Origin: Spirochaetaceae bacterium
Lineage (GTDB): Bacteria > Spirochaetota > Spirochaetia > PWKH01
Assembly: GCA_003557605.1 (NCBI GenBank)
Contig: PWNW01000373.1
Coordinates: 1 to 6,795 of the forward strand
Direction: 5' to 3'
Length of the DNA: 6,795 nucleotides
Position numbers and translations under genes: made by a program. Under the pieces are notes generated by a model. That model searched no databases. It saw only the letters and a program-made list of their open reading frames with translations, and was not told the DNA's origin. Below are positions 1-5,972 of this stretch, piece after piece (the stretch's first letter is position 1; each line of letters starts with the position of its first letter).

Positions 1-1
1 C

Positions 2-670
2 TACGGTGTTGACGGGAACGGGCAGCTGGAATTAGGAAATGCTGTTACCGGTCTCGCAAAGGTATCGGAAGGATCAATTGAGATACTTGGGACTGATGTT
101 ACCCATGCGACTCCTGCGCAGCTGCACAAAATGAAAGTCTCCCATATTCCTCCTGACCGACATAAAACCGGACTGATCCTTGAATTCTCTGTAGAAAACA
201 ACCTGGCTGTCAAGGAGATGAAGTCAAAGGAGTTTTCTTCATACGGAGTAATCAGGAAGGGGTATGTAACCAGGTTTGCAAAAAAACTGATCCAGGCATT
301 TGTTATCAGGGGATGCGGGCCTGAAACTCCAGTTAAGCATCTGTCAGGAGGGAATCAGCAGAAAATCATTGCTGCAAGGGAGTTTGAGCAGAAACCAAAA
401 CTGATCATTGCGGTACAGCCCACAAGAGGCCTTGATATCAGCGCGATAGAATTTGTCCGAAAAGAGCTGGTCAAACAGCGTGATGCAGGGGCGGCGGTAC
501 TGCTTATCTCAACAGAACTGGATGAAATAGTGAGCCTTTCTGACAGAATTGAAGTGATGTACGAAGGGTCCTTCACTGGTTCGCTTCCCGGCCACAATGT
601 GGATCCCCTTGATATTGGACTGCAGATGGCAGGGAAAAAACGGGAGGCAGTTGGAACATATGAGCAGTAA
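2..670 (+). CDS. Nucleoside-type (BMP family) ABC importer ATP-binding protein, C-terminal half (5' end outside window)
   Basis: This is the C-terminal nucleotide-binding domain (NBD) of a tandem-NBD ATPase that would sit on the inner face of the membrane and power the two permeases encoded next. About 222 residues are visible; the family is usually near 500, so the first NBD lies upstream of the window. The reading frame is open from base 2 and opens with GVDGNGQLEL, the degenerate Walker A of the second NBD in this family. The ABC signature LSGGNQQK is intact at visible residues 114-121. PTRGLD follows at 140-145, preceded by V-Q where a catalytic domain has Asp-Glu. STELDEI at 170-176 occupies the switch region and lacks the usual His. 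The PTRGLD...AIEFV...RD.G.AVLLIS.ELDEI pattern is known from nucleoside importers of the NupO/YufO type (COG3845) and fits them better than RbsA or MglA, which keep DEPTRG. The stop overlaps the next gene by 11 bases. The assignment to an ABC ATPase is firm; nucleosides as substrate are inferred from family resemblance. Confidence 0.93.
   Translation, partial: YGVDGNGQLELGNAVTGLAKVSEGSIEILGTDVTHATPAQLHKMKVSHIPPDRHKTGLILEFSVENNLAVKEMKSKEFSSYGVIRKGYVTRFAKKLIQAFVIRGCGPETPVKHLSGGNQQKIIAAREFEQKPKLIIAVQPTRGLDISAIEFVRKELVKQRDAGAAVLLISTELDEIVSLSDRIEVMYEGSFTGSLPGHNVDPLDIGLQMAGKKREAVGTYEQ
642..647 (+). promoter_or_regulatory. Ribosome binding site of the first permease
   Basis: GGGAGG lies 12 bases before the ATG at 660. 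It supports starting the permease at 660 rather than at the in-frame ATG at 597, which would add a 21-residue polar, non-membrane leader read entirely inside the ATPase gene. The spacing is longer than optimal, so re-initiation by ribosomes finishing the ATPase gene probably contributes. Confidence 0.6.
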
Positions 671-1733
671 GAAAACATCAAGAGATTTCAGTCGGTATAC
701 AGCAGTCCTCACTCCAGTACTTGGTGCCCTGCTCGGTGTGCTGATCGGCTCACTGGTAGTTGTAACCAGAGAGCGGAGTCTGTTCCTTGTTTTGGGGCAG
801 ATGTTTCACGGAGCTTTCGGCACATGGAGCAATTTCTCCTCAAGCATGGTGTATGCTGTGCCCCTCGGCTTTACCGGCCTGGCTGTTGCATTTTCCTACA
901 GCGCAGGGGTGTTCAACATTGGAGCTGAAGGACAGCTCCAGCTTGCGGCACTTTCTGCTGCTGTGGTTGCAGTGAATCCGGCGTTCGGATTCTCTCCGCT
1001 GGTCCATGTGACGCTTGCAATTCTTGCGGGGTCGGCCGCCGGAGCACTCTGGGCTTCTGTGCCGGGCCTGCTGAAGGCGTACAAAGGTTTTAATGAAATC
1101 GTGGTAACCATGCTGATGAACTATATTGCCATACTGCTGGTCAGCTATTTCCTGCAGGGGCCGATGAAAAACCCAAGTTCCTATTATCCCCAGACTGTTC
1201 GGTTCCAGCAGACCGCATGGATTCAGCGTATTGTCCCGTCATTGAACCTGCATTGGGGTGCAGTTATCTTTCTTGCCGCTGTTGCGGTTGTATGGTTTGT
1301 GCTCCATAAGTCGGTATTCGGTTTTCAGATCAGGTCAGTGGGATTTAATCCTGAAGGAGCTCGGTATGCGGGCACCAATGTCAAAGGAATTATGTTGGCT
1401 TCCATGGTAGTCTCAGGGGCATTGGCCGGGCTGGCCGGTTCTGTTGAGGCGATGGGGGTATACCGACGGGTTATGGAAGGTTTTTCCCCTGGGTACGGGT
1501 ACGATGCAATTGCCGTAGCGCTGCTTGCGGGGCTCAATCCCATAGGAATCATCTTTTCGTCGTTTTTCTTCGGGGCGCTTCGTAATGCCGCAGGAAACCT
1601 CCAGGTTGATTTTGGGATACCAATTTCCTTTATTTATATTATCCAGTCATCGGCCATTGTATTTGTCATCTCAGCACAGGGGTTTTTAAACCGTTTTAAG
1701 ATGTTTATGAGGAGGTTCAAACATGCTGCATGA
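660..1733 (+). CDS. Nucleoside-type ABC importer, inner-membrane permease 1 (NupP/YufP-like)
   Basis: This is a 357-residue integral membrane permease that would form half of the translocation channel. The family (COG4603, BPD_transp_2 fold) is usually 340-370 residues, so the protein looks complete. Hydrophobic segments lie near residues 13-35, 63-81, 92-109, 115-136, 146-165, 198-215, 244-262, 283-305 and 320-340. Family motifs are clear: FNIGAEGQ at 85-92, GFNEIVVTMLMNYIA at 143-157 (the loop that contacts the ATPase), and GYGYDAIAVALLAGLNPIGI at 278-297. The start at ATG 660 is chosen because the product then begins MSSKKTSRDF, a short basic cytoplasmic tail, directly before the first membrane helix. 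The gene overlaps the ATPase stop by 11 bases and its own end overlaps the next start by 11 bases, so the three genes should be co-transcribed and translationally coupled. Permease identity is certain; nucleoside substrate is a family-level inference. Confidence 0.94.
   Translation: MSSKKTSRDFSRYTAVLTPVLGALLGVLIGSLVVVTRERSLFLVLGQMFHGAFGTWSNFSSSMVYAVPLGFTGLAVAFSYSAGVFNIGAEGQLQLAALSAAVVAVNPAFGFSPLVHVTLAILAGSAAGALWASVPGLLKAYKGFNEIVVTMLMNYIAILLVSYFLQGPMKNPSSYYPQTVRFQQTAWIQRIVPSLNLHWGAVIFLAAVAVVWFVLHKSVFGFQIRSVGFNPEGARYAGTNVKGIMLASMVVSGALAGLAGSVEAMGVYRRVMEGFSPGYGYDAIAVALLAGLNPIGIIFSSFFFGALRNAAGNLQVDFGIPISFIYIIQSSAIVFVISAQGFLNRFKMFMRRFKHAA
1709..1715 (+). promoter_or_regulatory. Ribosome binding site of the second permease
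   Basis: GAGGAGG sits 7 bases before the ATG at 1723, inside the last codons of the first permease. This is a strong, well-spaced Shine-Dalgarno sequence and fixes the start of the second permease within the 11-base overlap. Confidence 0.85.
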
Positions 1734-2655
1734 TATTCTATCCATGGTGTTTTCAGAAGCATTTCTCTCCTCAAGCATCCGTCTAGCTTCTCCGCTGCTT
1801 CTGGCGGCTATGGGCGGGATTCTTTCAGAACGAAGCGGAGTTCTTTTTCTTGGCCTTGAAGGGTTTATGCTTCTCGGAGCATTTTTTGGATTTCTCGGCA
1901 GCTACTACTTCGGACCCTATGTCGGCATCCTGACAGCGGTAGCTGTCTGCATGGTTATCTCCCTGATATATGCGGTGTCAACTGTGACTCTTGCGGTCAA
2001 CCAGGTTGTGGTGAGCGTTTCAATGAATATTCTAGCCCTGGGCATAACTGGTGCGTACCTCCGTGTGCTCTTCGGCGCCCATACACATCAGCTGACCACT
2101 GTTCGGCTTAGGGTGATGGAGATACCATTGCTGAGCTCAATACCCTTTTTTGGTGCTTTTTTCAGGCAGAACCTGTTTACCTATATCGGATACCTTCTTG
2201 TCCCAGTCGTATACATCATATTTTTCCGGACGAAATGGGGCCTGAATATTCGTGCTGTAGGAGAGAATCCCCATGCTGCCGAAACAATGGGAGTGAATGT
2301 AAGCAGGATCAGGTATCTCTCAATCTTATGGGCATCGGCATTTGCAGCTGTTGCAGGAGCTTCCCAGACTATCGGAAATTTGGGGATCTTTGTTGACAAT
2401 ATGATTGCCGGCAAAGGGTTCATTGCTTTCGCAGCAATCATTCTTGGAAGGTTCCATCCGCTGGGTGTGATGCTTACGGTATTTTTCTTCGGTATCGTTG
2501 ATGCCTTCCAGCTGAACCTGCAGGCAATGGGAAGCAGCATTCCCTATCAGTTTCCTCTTATGATGCCCTATGTATTCACCCTTATTGCATTTCTGCTTGC
2601 GGGATCAGGCAAGGCCCCGAAAGCTTGGGGTGTGCCGTACACCATGGAGAAATAA
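1723..2655 (+). CDS. Nucleoside-type ABC importer, inner-membrane permease 2 (NupQ/YufQ-like)
   Basis: This 310-residue membrane protein is the partner of permease 1 and would complete the heterodimeric channel. Its length matches the family (COG1079, about 300-320 residues). Diagnostic motifs are GGILSERSGVLFLGLEGF at 31-48, NQVVVSVSMNILALGITG at 93-110, GLNIRAVGENPHAAETMGV at 173-191 and AGKGFIAFAAIILG at 229-242 followed by the HPLGV loop. Hydrophobic segments lie near 20-36, 40-60, 66-88, 95-115, 152-168, 199-217, 232-247, 249-264 and 278-294. The usual 'NiGlEG' appears here as FLGLEG, a mild variation. It has a strong ribosome binding site and starts inside the end of permease 1. It is the last gene of the visible operon; no strong intrinsic terminator follows before the convergent repressor gene. 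The substrate-binding BMP lipoprotein is absent from the window and is expected upstream of the ATPase. Confidence 0.94.
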   Translation: MLHDILSMVFSEAFLSSSIRLASPLLLAAMGGILSERSGVLFLGLEGFMLLGAFFGFLGSYYFGPYVGILTAVAVCMVISLIYAVSTVTLAVNQVVVSVSMNILALGITGAYLRVLFGAHTHQLTTVRLRVMEIPLLSSIPFFGAFFRQNLFTYIGYLLVPVVYIIFFRTKWGLNIRAVGENPHAAETMGVNVSRIRYLSILWASAFAAVAGASQTIGNLGIFVDNMIAGKGFIAFAAIILGRFHPLGVMLTVFFFGIVDAFQLNLQAMGSSIPYQFPLMMPYVFTLIAFLLAGSGKAPKAWGVPYTMEK

Positions 2656-2710
2656 TCATTCGTGCCATGTTTCTTCTGGTGATGAATCCTGCAGCAGCAA
2701 GCCAGGAGCA

Positions 2711-3745
2711 TTACCCGAGGGAACAAGGCCCGGTAGATTTTCTTATCATAACAGGCAGGTCCAGTTTTTTTACAATCCTTGGGGCTTGGGGAGAATCTAC
2801 CCTTCGCAGCAGACATTCAGCAGCTTCTTTTCCAATGCGGTAGTTTGGATACTCAAGGGTTGTCAGCGGGGGAATGGAAAACTCGCTCCATGGGGCATGG
2901 TCAAATCCAGTTATGCTGAAATCCCTTGGAATCCGGAAACCCATGGAATATGCCGCACCCAAAGCGCCGATGGCAATAAGATCACTTGCGCTAATAAAAG
3001 CTGTAGGGAATGTTTTTCTAGAAAGAAAGGCTGTGATCCCCTTAGCCCCCCCATAGAGGTTCCATTCACATTCAACGATGTCTTCAGGAGATGTTTCAAG
3101 ACCGGCTGACTGCATTGCAAGCTTGAATGATTCGGTTCTCCTGACGCCTCCCATTGAATTGAATGTCCCTGATAAAAACCCGATCTTTCTATGTCCAAGG
3201 GATATGAGATGATCCACCAGTCTCTGCATGCCCCCTCTGTCATCTGCGTACAGCAGGTCAACTTCATGTCCAGCTTCAGGGTGATCAATCACAACCACTG
3301 ATGTTTTTGCCGCAAGTTCCGAGTAGTTCAGCTCCTTGGTGCTGATGGCGGCAATAATTACTCCGTCAATGATTTTATTGTGGAGAACCTCTATGAACAT
3401 CCGTTCCCGTTCAATACTCTGGTTTGAGTCGAAAATGAGAACGTCAAACCCCTTGTGTTCCAGGGTCTCAATCACCCCTCGAATCACCTCAGCAAGACAT
3501 GGATTGACAATGTTGGGAACAGCAATTGCAGCTACACGTACCCTATGGGTGCACAGCGCACGGGCGACAGGGTCCGGAGAGTAGTTGAGGAACTTCATGC
3601 TTTCGAGCACTCTGTTTCTTCGTTCCTCCTTAACGCTCAAAGGAGCATTCAATACCCGGGACACCGTGGCGACAGATACCCCTGCATGTTCTGAAACAGT
3701 ACGTATAGTTGGTTTCTGACCATTTCCCTTCTTTTTCGGAGGCAT
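2711..3745 (-). CDS. LacI-family transcriptional regulator
   Basis: This is a complete 344-residue repressor of the LacI/GalR family, the usual length. After a basic N-terminal tail (MPPKKKGNGQK), residues 13-33 form the helix-turn-helix, with VSVATVSRVLN as the recognition part. The hinge follows at about 54-67 (NYSPDPVARAL), with the minor-groove leucine present. The periplasmic-binding-protein-like effector domain covers about 70-338: VAAIAVPNIVNP at the start of lobe 1, SLGHRKIGFLSG at 182-193, SASDLIAIGAL at 252-262, and the GFDHAPWSEFSIPPLTTLEYP segment from 280 that lines the ligand pocket. Only one plausible start exists; an in-frame stop lies eight codons upstream. There is no clear Shine-Dalgarno sequence before it, which is unusual beside its neighbours. 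It converges on the nucleoside-type transporter and lies downstream of, and codirectional with, the lipoprotein gene. A role in nucleoside or sugar uptake is plausible, but the effector and targets cannot be read from the sequence. Confidence 0.95.
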   Translation of the reverse strand: MPPKKKGNGQKPTIRTVSEHAGVSVATVSRVLNAPLSVKEERRNRVLESMKFLNYSPDPVARALCTHRVRVAAIAVPNIVNPCLAEVIRGVIETLEHKGFDVLIFDSNQSIERERMFIEVLHNKIIDGVIIAAISTKELNYSELAAKTSVVVIDHPEAGHEVDLLYADDRGGMQRLVDHLISLGHRKIGFLSGTFNSMGGVRRTESFKLAMQSAGLETSPEDIVECEWNLYGGAKGITAFLSRKTFPTAFISASDLIAIGALGAAYSMGFRIPRDFSITGFDHAPWSEFSIPPLTTLEYPNYRIGKEAAECLLRRVDSPQAPRIVKKLDLPVMIRKSTGPCSLG

Positions 3746-3789
3746 ACCAGACTGTACTGCATAAATTCAATAAATACCAGACAGAACAG
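3744..3789. repeat. Imperfect 16-base direct repeat, 30 bases apart, at the repressor gene start
   Basis: On the + strand ATACCAGACTGTACTG (3744-3759) recurs as ATACCAGACAGAACAG (3774-3789). Thirteen of 16 positions are identical and all three differences are T versus A. The start-to-start distance is 30 bases, close to three helical turns. The first copy abuts the repressor start codon and the second lies in its leader. These could be binding sites for an autoregulator, but LacI-family operators are normally palindromes and neither copy is one. Confidence 0.45.
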
Positions 3790-3812
3790 TTTGAGCAGAA
3801 GGATACATTGAG

Positions 3813-3837
3813 AGAAGGGGTACCTGGTACCCCTTCT
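3813..3837 (-). terminator. Perfect palindromic hairpin after the lipoprotein gene, probable terminator
   Basis: AGAAGGGGTACC, a single central T, and GGTACCCCTTCT form a perfect 25-base inverted repeat beginning 11 bases after the lipoprotein stop codon. A realistic RNA would have a stem of about 10 base pairs and a five-base loop. On the - strand the stem is followed by CTCAATG, so the 3' tract is pyrimidine-rich (CCCCUUCUCUC) but is not a true U run. Termination of the lipoprotein transcript ahead of the repressor gene is the likeliest role. A protein-binding palindrome is the alternative, since the element also lies upstream of the repressor gene. Confidence 0.6.
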
Positions 3838-3848
3838 TCAAATATCAG

Positions 3849-5891
3849 TCAGCGTACATCAAAGACAAGCAAAGAGTGACCGGTAGTGGAAACTGCATAC
3901 AAGAATGATCCCTCCGGGTCCATGGCCATGCGGTGTATCGGTCCGCAGGGGGTAAAGGAACGGAAGGTGAGGGTTCCGTCAGGGTTTCTGTCGAATACCG
4001 TTATACCCCTGGATGTGACGCTCCCAACATAGATTTTATCACGATCATCATCCACCAGGACTGTCCGGAGTCCCGCCATATGGCAGTCCGGGAAATCCCC
4101 CTCCTTCACCCGGTAGGTGTTTTCAAATCCGTCGTCATATCCGAAACGGCAGAGAAAGCTGTTCGAGGTAGTGAACAGCGCCCCGTCCTGGGAGAAGGCG
4201 GTACTGTTGATTTGGGAAATACCCATGGTCCCGTCATGGCTGTAGCTGAACACCTGCGACTGGGAAAGTTCTCCCTGATCTCCTATGGAGAAGATATGCA
4301 GAGAACTGTTTTCCATGTTTGCTGAAGCCAGATAGCTGCCTGAAGGATCTATGGACAGACTTCGCGGTGAGGACAGGTCCGGTCCTTCGGTGACTTCAGC
4401 AGATCCGCTGTATTGAAGCTGCGTCCCGTCCCATACCAGATGGTAAATACTGTCGCTGCCCTGATCGCTGACGTAGATGTCCTCCAAGTTGTCGGCAATA
4501 ACTGCCGCAGAGGGAGTTATTAGCGGTATGCCCACCTGGGGATCAAGGTCTTCAGACAAGGTGGATGCATGGATGTATGTTCCATCGGCATCGTTGTAGG
4601 TATAAATGCTCACAGAGGGGGTGACGTCAGAGACGACACAGAGAAAACTTCCGTCGGAAGATACTGCAGCAGCACGTGCTCCCCTTAGGGGAGTCTCGGC
4701 AGAATCTTCGATGGTGTACATATGTTCAAGAGTGCCGTCATGGGAAGGAGAGAATACTTGGAGCACACCGCTTCCCCGTACAGATGCAATGACCGTACCG
4801 TCTGGGGTCACCGTTACATCTGATACCATAGAGAGGGCCAGGCCGTCGGGCTGATGTGTCAGGGTATCAATAAGCTGCAGATCCTCGGTCAAAGTGCTGT
4901 CATGGGCAGTGAATTCAAGGGATGCTGAAGCAAGGCTGCCCTGCCTTGAGGAATAGACCAGCACATCAAGTTTGTGGTTTCCCTGTTCCGGGATAATCAT
5001 CTCCTCAAGAGTCCCCTGCACGGTCCGCACCCGTTCTCCGTTGAGGTACCATTCCATGGTGATGTCCTGGATGTCAGCAAGTTCAGGATTGTCTGGAACA
5101 AAGGTCAGTTCCAGGGGAACCCCTTCATAAATAACCAGCGGGGCCCCGATGAGGGCCCCCGTGATTGAAGGTGACGAATGGTCGATGATCTGCATGCCCT
5201 GGGTTATGCTGGGAATTTCAGTATCAAGAAAGATGCTTCCTTTGGTGACTGAATCGCGGTAAATATTCATAGACCGTGTGATGTTGCTGACCTGACCGAA
5301 CTCACTGTCTATTGCACGAAACTGAATAATGTAGTCCCCCGCAGGCAGTGATCTGGTGAAAACGCCCCTGTCCCCCATGGTGGTTGCATAATTTACCGTC
5401 TCATTCTCCTCGGGGCAGTCGGTCCTCCTGAAAACAATCTGGACCATATAGATGTCCATGTCATCGCTGCACCACTCCAGATCAATCTCTATTTGGCCGT
5501 TTCCTTCTGAGGGGTAGAGGTCCAGGACCACTTCAGATTCTTCCAGGGTCAGTTTCACGGTGGTGCCTCCTTCAACTAGGACTGTGCCCTCCTCGTTGGT
5601 GCCCTCAGCAAGAATCTCCCAGGTACCGGTAAAAATTCCTTCAACAACCGCATGTCTTGATTCAGTTGTGATTTCAAAGGAACTGTCCATGGGACCGCTG
5701 CCCGTGATCCGGTAACTGGTTATTTCCGGATCAGGTGTGCTGGTGAACACTGAACGGTCAGAAGTGAGCATTCCAAGGTGCACCGAAAGATTCACCGTAT
5801 CTGGGAGCGGGTCCCTGCATCCCGCCAGACCTGCGGCGAGAGCAGCCAGTAGAACAGAAACAAAAATGCATTGAAAAATGTGTCGTCTCAT
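3849..5891 (-). CDS. Large lipoprotein with Ig-like segments and a seven-repeat beta-propeller-like C-terminus
   Basis: I do not recognise a named gene. The 680-residue product has a type II signal peptide: basic MRRH, a hydrophobic stretch at 9-21, and lipobox LAGC with Cys25, so it should be a lipid-anchored envelope protein. The start at 5891 is chosen over the in-frame ATG eight codons upstream because AGGAGG lies 7 bases before it. Residues 33-230 look like beta-sandwich modules, including SYRITGSGP at 59-67 and the YIIQFRAID stretch at 187-195. Residues 250-330 resemble an Ig/PKD-like domain (TMEWYLNGERV). From about 356 to 678 I count seven repeats, each with a 'xxDGsxLxV ... VxIF/Y' strand pattern, beginning near 356, 406, 461, 510, 562, 607 and 653. 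This is as expected for a YVTN/lactonase-like seven-bladed propeller. No catalytic residues can be assigned. A binding or scaffold role at the cell surface or periplasm is plausible but unproven. It is divergent from the glycosyltransferase and followed by a hairpin. Confidence 0.88.
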   Translation of the reverse strand: MRRHIFQCIFVSVLLAALAAGLAGCRDPLPDTVNLSVHLGMLTSDRSVFTSTPDPEITSYRITGSGPMDSSFEITTESRHAVVEGIFTGTWEILAEGTNEEGTVLVEGGTTVKLTLEESEVVLDLYPSEGNGQIEIDLEWCSDDMDIYMVQIVFRRTDCPEENETVNYATTMGDRGVFTRSLPAGDYIIQFRAIDSEFGQVSNITRSMNIYRDSVTKGSIFLDTEIPSITQGMQIIDHSSPSITGALIGAPLVIYEGVPLELTFVPDNPELADIQDITMEWYLNGERVRTVQGTLEEMIIPEQGNHKLDVLVYSSRQGSLASASLEFTAHDSTLTEDLQLIDTLTHQPDGLALSMVSDVTVTPDGTVIASVRGSGVLQVFSPSHDGTLEHMYTIEDSAETPLRGARAAAVSSDGSFLCVVSDVTPSVSIYTYNDADGTYIHASTLSEDLDPQVGIPLITPSAAVIADNLEDIYVSDQGSDSIYHLVWDGTQLQYSGSAEVTEGPDLSSPRSLSIDPSGSYLASANMENSSLHIFSIGDQGELSQSQVFSYSHDGTMGISQINSTAFSQDGALFTTSNSFLCRFGYDDGFENTYRVKEGDFPDCHMAGLRTVLVDDDRDKIYVGSVTSRGITVFDRNPDGTLTFRSFTPCGPIHRMAMDPEGSFLYAVSTTGHSLLVFDVR

Positions 5892-5898
5892 ACTTTTT

Positions 5899-5904
5899 CC
5901 TCCT
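5899..5904 (-). promoter_or_regulatory. Ribosome binding site of the lipoprotein gene
   Basis: On the - strand AGGAGG precedes the ATG at 5891 by 7 bases (GGAAAAAGT-type spacer). It lies downstream of the alternative in-frame ATG at 5915, so it supports the shorter product, whose signal peptide then begins MRRH as expected for a lipoprotein. Confidence 0.85.
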
Positions 5905-5937
5905 ATAGTAAACAATCAGAATCACAGCCGAATTTGA

Positions 5938-5966
5938 TTCAAAATTTAGAAAAAAAATGTCATACT
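5938..5966 (+). promoter_or_regulatory. Tentative sigma70-type promoter of the glycosyltransferase gene
   Basis: TTCAAA (5938-5943) and CATACT (5961-5966) each match the -35 and -10 consensus at four of six positions and are 17 bases apart, with an A-rich spacer containing a run of eight A. The -10 box ends six bases before the ATG at 5973, so transcription would begin at or next to the start codon. The match is modest and AT-rich DNA produces such pairs by chance. On the opposite strand ATGACA (5958-5963) is a possible -35 box for the lipoprotein gene, but I cannot pair it with a good -10 box. Confidence 0.25.
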
Positions 5967-5972
5967 AGTTCT

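Noticed and set aside
597..659. Upstream in-frame ATG that would lengthen permease 1 by 21 residues
   Set aside because: The extension lies wholly within the ATPase coding sequence, is not membrane-like, and GGGAGG supports the start at 660.
2656..2710. Intergenic space between the convergent transporter and repressor genes
   Set aside because: The best structure is a five-base TCCTG/CAGGA stem with a loop of about 10 bases and no T run; I see no terminator or small gene here.
2712..2741. Bulged hairpin (TACC-GGG with CCC-GGTA) followed by GATTTTC, a possible + strand terminator for the transporter operon
   Set aside because: It lies inside the 3' end of the repressor coding sequence, needs a three-base bulge, and has a short interrupted T run, so it is too weak to call.
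2570..3109. 179-codon + strand open frame antisense to the repressor
   Set aside because: It starts inside permease 2, has a low-complexity, Cys/Pro/Arg-rich composition with no recognisable domain, and is fully explained as a shadow of real genes on the other frames.
3933..4325. 130-codon + strand open frame antisense to the lipoprotein
   Set aside because: The opposite strand carries a continuous 680-residue gene with signal peptide and repeats; this frame has no ribosome binding site or domain.
5892..5915. Upstream in-frame ATG that would lengthen the lipoprotein by eight residues
   Set aside because: The strong AGGAGG lies between the two candidates and is correctly spaced only for 5891; the shorter form has a standard lipoprotein signal peptide.
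5957..5968. Three-codon upstream frame (ATG TCA TAC TAG) before the glycosyltransferase
   Set aside because: It has no ribosome binding site and is short enough to be chance; it would also lie upstream of the tentative transcription start.
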